Positions 12,316 through 15,494 of a stretch of DNA of 15,494 bases are shown here, in pieces. Made by a program: the position numbers and the translations under genes. Source of the stretch: an uncultured Faecalibacterium sp. (GTDB taxonomy: Bacteria; Bacillota; Clostridia; Oscillospirales; Ruminococcaceae); assembly GCA_934561485.1 (NCBI GenBank), contig CAKTGS010000046.1, forward strand, positions 1 to 15,494, written 5' to 3'. The notes under the pieces are model-generated. The model did not search any database. It was given only the letters and a program-made list of their open reading frames with translations, and had not been told where the DNA came from. Positions within the stretch are counted from its first letter, which is position 1, and each line of letters starts with the position of its first letter.

Positions 12316-12576
12316 TCAAGCGTTCTTGTTCGCACGCTTTGCCATACGGCTGATCTTGCGGCTAGCGGTGTTCTTCTTGATGACACCCTTAGCGCGAGCC
12401 TTGTCGATCGCGGAAACAGCAGCCAGGACGGTTGCGTCCTTGTCAGCGGCATTCGCATCGATGGCAGCGTCTGCCTTCTTGACGACTGTTTTCAGGTTGG
12501 TCTTAATGGCCTTGTTGTGAGCCTGCTCTGCAGCAGCCTGCACGACGCGGTCCTTCTGAGATTTGATGTTAGGCAT
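12316..12576 (-). CDS. rpsT: 30S ribosomal protein S20
   Basis: 86 aa from ATG 12576 (MPNIKSQKDRV), six bases after AGGAGGTG; a GTG three codons earlier lies within that ribosome site and is not used. S20 is an early 16S rRNA-binding protein of the small subunit. The Lys/Ala-rich helical sequence and the end KGVIKKNTASRKISRMAKRANK are characteristic. It is divergent from gpr, the same arrangement as rpsT and gpr-spoIIP in Bacillus subtilis. Confidence 0.97.
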   Translation of the reverse strand: MPNIKSQKDRVVQAAAEQAHNKAIKTNLKTVVKKADAAIDANAADKDATVLAAVSAIDKARAKGVIKKNTASRKISRMAKRANKNA

Positions 12577-12614
12577 TCGTTCCACCTCCTTGGCTACCTA
12601 TAACAGCGCACCTT

Positions 12615-12643
12615 ATGATACCATATTTGCCGTACCAACGCAA
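12615..12643 (-). promoter_or_regulatory. Sigma-70-type promoter of rpsT
   Basis: Minus strand: -35 TTGCGT (12643-12638), 17-base spacer, -10 TATCAT (12620-12615), about 40 bases before the rpsT ATG. The rest of the 167-base divergent region toward gpr is AT-rich. I could not identify a convincing forespore sigma-factor promoter for gpr in it. Confidence 0.65.
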
Positions 12644-12743
12644 GCGTTTTTTTGATTTTTGTTTAGAAAAGTTTTGTTTTTCCCACACTTTGGGCAGCAG
12701 ACGGGCGCAAAAACAGCCTGGAACGCAGCGAAGAGGTGGGAAA

Positions 12744-13532
12744 ATGCGCAAAACAGACCTGGCCGATGAATTGTTTGGGACGGCGCAGGGCACGGCGGCC
12801 CCCGGCGGGGTGCGTCTTGCCACGGCAAAGCGCGGCGGTGTGACCGTGACCCGGGTGGAGATCGCCCGGGAGGGGCTGGCCCGCCCCCGGGGCCGGTATG
12901 TCACCCTGGAAATGCCCAGTGTCAGCGTGCTGGACGAGCGGGACGCCAACGTGATCGAGACCTGTGCCGAGGAGCTGCGCGCCCTGCTGCCGCCCCACGG
13001 GCCGGTGGTGGTACTGGGGGTGGGCAGCCGCCGGATCACGGCCGATGCCCTCGGCCCCCGCACCGCCCAGAAGATCCTGGTCACCATGGGGCCGCAGCAC
13101 ACCCTGCCGGTGCGGGGCATCCGCCCGGTGGCGGCTCTGGCACCCGGCGTGGCGGCTTCCACCGGGCTGACCCTGCGCCAGCTGGCCGGGGCACTGGTGG
13201 AAACGGTGCACCCGGCGGCCCTTCTCTGCGTGGACAGCCTGTGCAGTGCCGAAGCCGCCCGCCTGGGGCGCACGGTGCAGTTTTCCGACACCGGGCTGTA
13301 CCCGGCGGATGCGGAGCACGCCCGCCACCTGGACGCCGCCGCCCTGGGGGTGCCGGTGATCGCGGCGGGCATTCCCACTCTGATGGAAGCAGAGGAAGGG
13401 GCCGACCTGGTCATCACGCCCCGGGCACTGGACAGCGTCATCGCCCATGGCTCGGCCCTGCTGGCCGGGGCCATCAACCGCGCTCTGCAGCCACGCCTGA
13501 GCGTGGCACAGCTGTGCTGGCTGACCGGGTGA
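12744..13532 (+). CDS. gpr: Germination protease GPR
   Basis: 262 aa from ATG 12744, preceded by GAGGTGGG; the frame is open further upstream without a ribosome site. GPR digests small acid-soluble spore proteins when the spore germinates. It is made as a zymogen, and the N-terminal KTDLADE resembles the RTDLAxE at the start of known GPRs. Family stretches include VVVLGVGSRRITADALGPRTAQKILVT, the substrate-fold region ALAPGVAASTGL, LVETVHPAALLCVDSLCSAEAARLGRTVQ, DTGLYP and GVPVIAAGIPTL. It is clearly shorter than the Bacillus enzyme (about 370 aa), mostly through compact loops and a short C-terminus (AGAINRALQ). It is followed by spoIIP after 128 bases. Confidence 0.93.
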   Translation: MRKTDLADELFGTAQGTAAPGGVRLATAKRGGVTVTRVEIAREGLARPRGRYVTLEMPSVSVLDERDANVIETCAEELRALLPPHGPVVVLGVGSRRITADALGPRTAQKILVTMGPQHTLPVRGIRPVAALAPGVAASTGLTLRQLAGALVETVHPAALLCVDSLCSAEAARLGRTVQFSDTGLYPADAEHARHLDAAALGVPVIAAGIPTLMEAEEGADLVITPRALDSVIAHGSALLAGAINRALQPRLSVAQLCWLTG

Positions 13533-13660
13533 TTTCGCAGGGGACGGATTCATCCGTTCCGCAGGCAGGATGCATCTTACCGTTACAGGACATCGCGTAT
13601 TCTAAACCGTCAGGTTCAATATATCTATGGTAAAAGCGACCATGAAAGGAGGCAGGTGCC

Positions 13661-14848
13661 ATGCGCAGCCGGACCCCCACACCCCGCATCGGGCAGGGCC
13701 GGGTGCTGCCGTTTCTGGAAGCGGCGGCCCTGTTTGCCCTGCTGTGCGTGTTTGCCCGCAGTGCGGCATTGACCCTGGCTGCCTTTGTGGCGGCACCGCT
13801 GCCGGCGGCCCGCACGGTGCTCTGGCTGGGGCAGCAGGCGGTGCAGGCGGCGTCCGCCGTGCAGCAGGCTCCCGCTGCATCGGCCCCGGAACCGGCAGAA
13901 AGCGCGGCTGCTTCTGCGGTGGTGCCCACCGGCAGCATTGAGGACTACCTTGTGGCCCTGCAGGGCGAGGATGCCCGCCCTGCGGCAGCAGGCAGCGTGA
14001 TCGAAAAAACATATCCCCAGGGCAGCGGCGAAAAGTACATCCCCTGTGGGGCGGGCAGCATCAAAAACAACACTCGGCAGACGGCGGCGGACCTTGCCGC
14101 CGAGATCGAAAATCCGCTGCCCTTTGCCATCGAGAAAGACAGCCCGGACCCGCAGGTGCTGGTGATGCACACCCACGCCACCGAGGACTACCGCCTTTCG
14201 GCCGGGCTGTGGTTCAGCCCCGGCGATGGGGCGCGCAGCACCGACCGCAGCATCAATATGTGTGCGGTGGGCCGGGTGGTGACGGATACCCTCAACGCGG
14301 CGGGCATCCACACCCTGCACGATGAGACCCTGAACGACTACCCCAGCTATACCGGCAGCTACGCCAACAGCCGGGCGGTGGTGCAGCAGTATCTGGCCCA
14401 GTACCCCAGCATCAAGGTGGTGCTGGATGTTCACCGGGACGCCATCGAGACCGAGGGCGGCTCCCGCTATGCGCCGGTGTGCACCGTGAACGGCCGACAG
14501 GCGGCGCAGGTAATGATCATCTGCGGGTGCGACAACGGCACCAGCGTGCAGCTGCCCAACTGGCGGCAGAACCTGCGCTTTGCCGCCGCCTGGGAGCGCA
14601 GCATGGAGGGCCTGTACCCCGGGTTTACCCGCCCGGTGCTGTTCAGCTACCGCTTTTATAATCAGGACCTGACCACCGGCAGCCTGCTTATTGAGATCGG
14701 CGGCCACGGCAACAACCTGAACGAGGCCCTGTATGCCGGGCAGCTGGCAGCAAAGGGCCTTGCCGCGGCACTGCTGGGCAACAAGGAAATCAATTTTCCG
14801 AATGAAGGCTTCCCCCGGTCGGGGGAAGCTGTCACCGCAGGTGACTGA
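13661..14848 (+). CDS. spoIIP: Stage II sporulation protein P (SpoIIP), peptidoglycan hydrolase
   Basis: 395 aa. SpoIIP is the mother-cell amidase/endopeptidase that, with SpoIID and SpoIIM, thins septal peptidoglycan so the membrane can engulf the forespore. One N-terminal membrane helix (about residues 16-47) is followed by an Ala/Pro-rich linker, then the hydrolase domain. The zinc/catalytic motifs are intact: HTHATEDY (H170, H172, E175), VVLDVHRDA (H258) and LLIEIGGHGNN (E345, H349). ATG 13661 has AAAGGAGG upstream. The last 14 or so codons (from EGFPRSGE to the stop) are read from a repeat element, so the native C-terminus has been replaced or extended. The usual downstream neighbours lepA and hemN are absent here. 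Confidence 0.95.
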   Translation: MRSRTPTPRIGQGRVLPFLEAAALFALLCVFARSAALTLAAFVAAPLPAARTVLWLGQQAVQAASAVQQAPAASAPEPAESAAASAVVPTGSIEDYLVALQGEDARPAAAGSVIEKTYPQGSGEKYIPCGAGSIKNNTRQTAADLAAEIENPLPFAIEKDSPDPQVLVMHTHATEDYRLSAGLWFSPGDGARSTDRSINMCAVGRVVTDTLNAAGIHTLHDETLNDYPSYTGSYANSRAVVQQYLAQYPSIKVVLDVHRDAIETEGGSRYAPVCTVNGRQAAQVMIICGCDNGTSVQLPNWRQNLRFAAAWERSMEGLYPGFTRPVLFSYRFYNQDLTTGSLLIEIGGHGNNLNEALYAGQLAAKGLAAALLGNKEINFPNEGFPRSGEAVTAGD

Positions 14849-14929
14849 TGAGGGTGCAGGACAGCGGCATTTTGCCCTAAATACCCCTCATCCGGCGCTA
14901 CGCGCCACCTTCCCCCCAAGGGGTGAAGG
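14808..14929. repeat. Paired REP/BIME-like hairpin element overlapping the spoIIP 3' end
   Basis: Two inverted halves face each other. The left half has hairpin GCTTCCCCC/GGGGGAAGC (14808-14829), hairpin GTCACC/GGTGAC (14831-14845) and GATGAGGG (14847-14854). The right half has CCCTCATC (14885-14892), hairpin GGCGC/GCGCC (14894-14906) and hairpin CCTTC...GAAGG (14908-14929). A 30-base unique centre separates them. This mirror layout is that of a bacterial interspersed mosaic element. The left half shares its module order and the GAGGGTGC word with the element at 5686-5768. No transposase is present; such elements are usually mobilised in trans. Confidence 0.75.
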
Positions 14930-14986
14930 CTTTCGCTTTGGGTCAAGCTGCAAAAATTGGTTTCCATGGCTGGGCAATGCCGGTGC

Positions 14987-15015
14987 TTGACAAAACACCG
15001 CCAAAGTGCTATTTT
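14987..15015 (+). promoter_or_regulatory. Sigma-70-type promoter of the asnS T-box transcript
   Basis: -35 TTGACA (14987-14992), 17-base spacer, -10 TATTTT (15010-15015), with a start near 15022, just before the T-box Stem I. The consensus -35 suggests strong initiation, with control left to attenuation. Confidence 0.8.
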
Positions 15016-15021
15016 TTAAAG

Positions 15022-15311
15022 GTCAAATGCAATGATCGGGAAAAGTAGCGCGGGCCGTCCGGCCCAGAGAGTGCGGCACAGCTGAGAGCCGCGCCCGCAC
15101 GCCGCGTGAACGAACACCCGGGAGCAGCAAACTGAACACGGCCTTTTGGAACGGGCCGCCAGTAGGTGCGCCGCAGGCCCTGCGTTACGGGGGCAGCGCT
15201 TTTATTGAGCGCGTGAGCGACCGGACAGTTCCGGTAATTCAGGTGGCACCGCGGACATTACAAGACAGCTTGTTCGCCCTGAACTTTCAGGGAGAACAAA
15301 GCTGTCTTTTT
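15022..15311 (+). promoter_or_regulatory. T-box riboswitch (asparagine) controlling asnS
   Basis: A leader that pairs with uncharged tRNA to permit readthrough. Stem I carries the AGTA of the specifier loop (15044-15047) and AGAGAG with a GCTG-containing apical loop (near 15066-15088). On the 3' side GAACGAACA precedes CCCG, which pairs with CGGG at 15037-15040. This places the specifier as AAC (15113-15115), an asparagine codon followed by A; a second AAC at 15135-15137 is less well placed. The T-box core TGGCACCGCG is exact (15244-15253). A long terminator follows: AGACAGCTT (15263-15271) with AAGCTGTCT (15299-15307), then TTTTTC. The specifier agrees with the downstream asparaginyl-tRNA synthetase. 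The lower Stem I pairing was not resolved by eye. Confidence 0.93.
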
Positions 15312-15340
15312 CTTTTATTTTTTCGGGAGGAAAACTACTA

Positions 15341-15494
15341 TGGAACGTACCGAGATCGTTTCGCTGTTCAAGAACACCCCCGCCGATGGCACCGAGATCA
15401 CCGTCTGCGGCTGGGCCAAGAACATCCGCGACTCCAAGAACATCGGCTTCATCGCCCTGTCGGACGGCGGCTGCTTCAAGACCCTGCAGGTCGT
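15341..15494 (+). CDS. asnS: Asparaginyl-tRNA synthetase, N-terminal part, truncated by window edge
   Basis: The first 51 codons from ATG 15341, after TCGGGAGGAAAA. The visible OB-fold anticodon-binding domain, VCGWAKNIRDSKNIGFIALSDGGCFKTLQVV, is typical of class IIb synthetases; the RDSKNIGFIxLxDGxCFKxLQVV form is that of AsnRS rather than AspRS or LysRS. The enzyme charges tRNA-Asn. The asparagine T-box directly upstream supports this independently. The gene continues beyond the window. Confidence 0.93.

Noticed and set aside
13542..13560. Hairpin GGACGGA/TCCGTTCC after gpr as a terminator
   Set aside because: The stem has a bulge and no T run follows, so read-through into spoIIP is more likely.
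13625..14707. 360-codon minus-strand frame opposite spoIIP
   Set aside because: SpoIIP catalytic motifs are complete on the plus strand; the antisense frame has no ribosome site or known domain.

Overview
The window most resembles the chromosome of a GC-rich gut Firmicute of the Oscillospiraceae/Ruminococcaceae, in the Faecalibacterium/Subdoligranulum/Gemmiger neighbourhood. This rests on the Gram-positive gene set, strong AGGAGG-type ribosome sites, a T-box in front of asnS, CsoR-type copper control, spore genes, and dispersed hairpin repeats of a kind I associate with that group. The genus is inferred, not shown.

Layout. (1) 1-687: the 3' end of dnaJ and its terminator. (2) 700-1990: a Fic-domain protein with a C-terminal winged helix, flanked on both sides by nearly identical four-site palindromic blocks; the upstream block contains the likely fic promoter. 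(3) 2031-2995, minus strand: two paralogous small secreted peptides with textbook double-glycine leaders, a good sigma-70 promoter and tandem direct repeats upstream. (4) 2994-6509, minus strand: a surface O-acetylation set, with a DUF4358-type lipoprotein, an AlgI-like MBOAT acyltransferase and a DHHW (AlgJ/AlgX-like) protein. (5) 6535-7347: an M15 D,D-carboxypeptidase, divergent from (6) spoVAC-spoVAD-spoVAE (7420-9321). (7) 9362-11890, minus strand: a metal P-type ATPase with a tiny two-helix membrane protein coupled by an ATGA overlap, and a CsoR repressor gene; CsoR-type operators lie in the ATPase promoter and leader. (8) 11983-12252: a small membrane protein of unknown role. (9) rpsT (minus) divergent from gpr and spoIIP, the arrangement known from Bacillus subtilis. 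(10) A paired REP/BIME-like element at the end of spoIIP, then a sigma-70 promoter, an asparagine T-box and the start of asnS, which runs off the window.

How the parts fit. Five sporulation/germination genes (spoVAC, spoVAD, spoVAE, gpr, spoIIP) are intact, so spore-associated functions are at least retained. The lipoprotein/MBOAT/DHHW set probably decorates the cell envelope with acetyl groups. The copper block is a self-contained, metal-induced efflux module. The two parts most worth following up are the fic gene with its mirrored operator blocks and the double-glycine peptide pair, which has no transporter in view.
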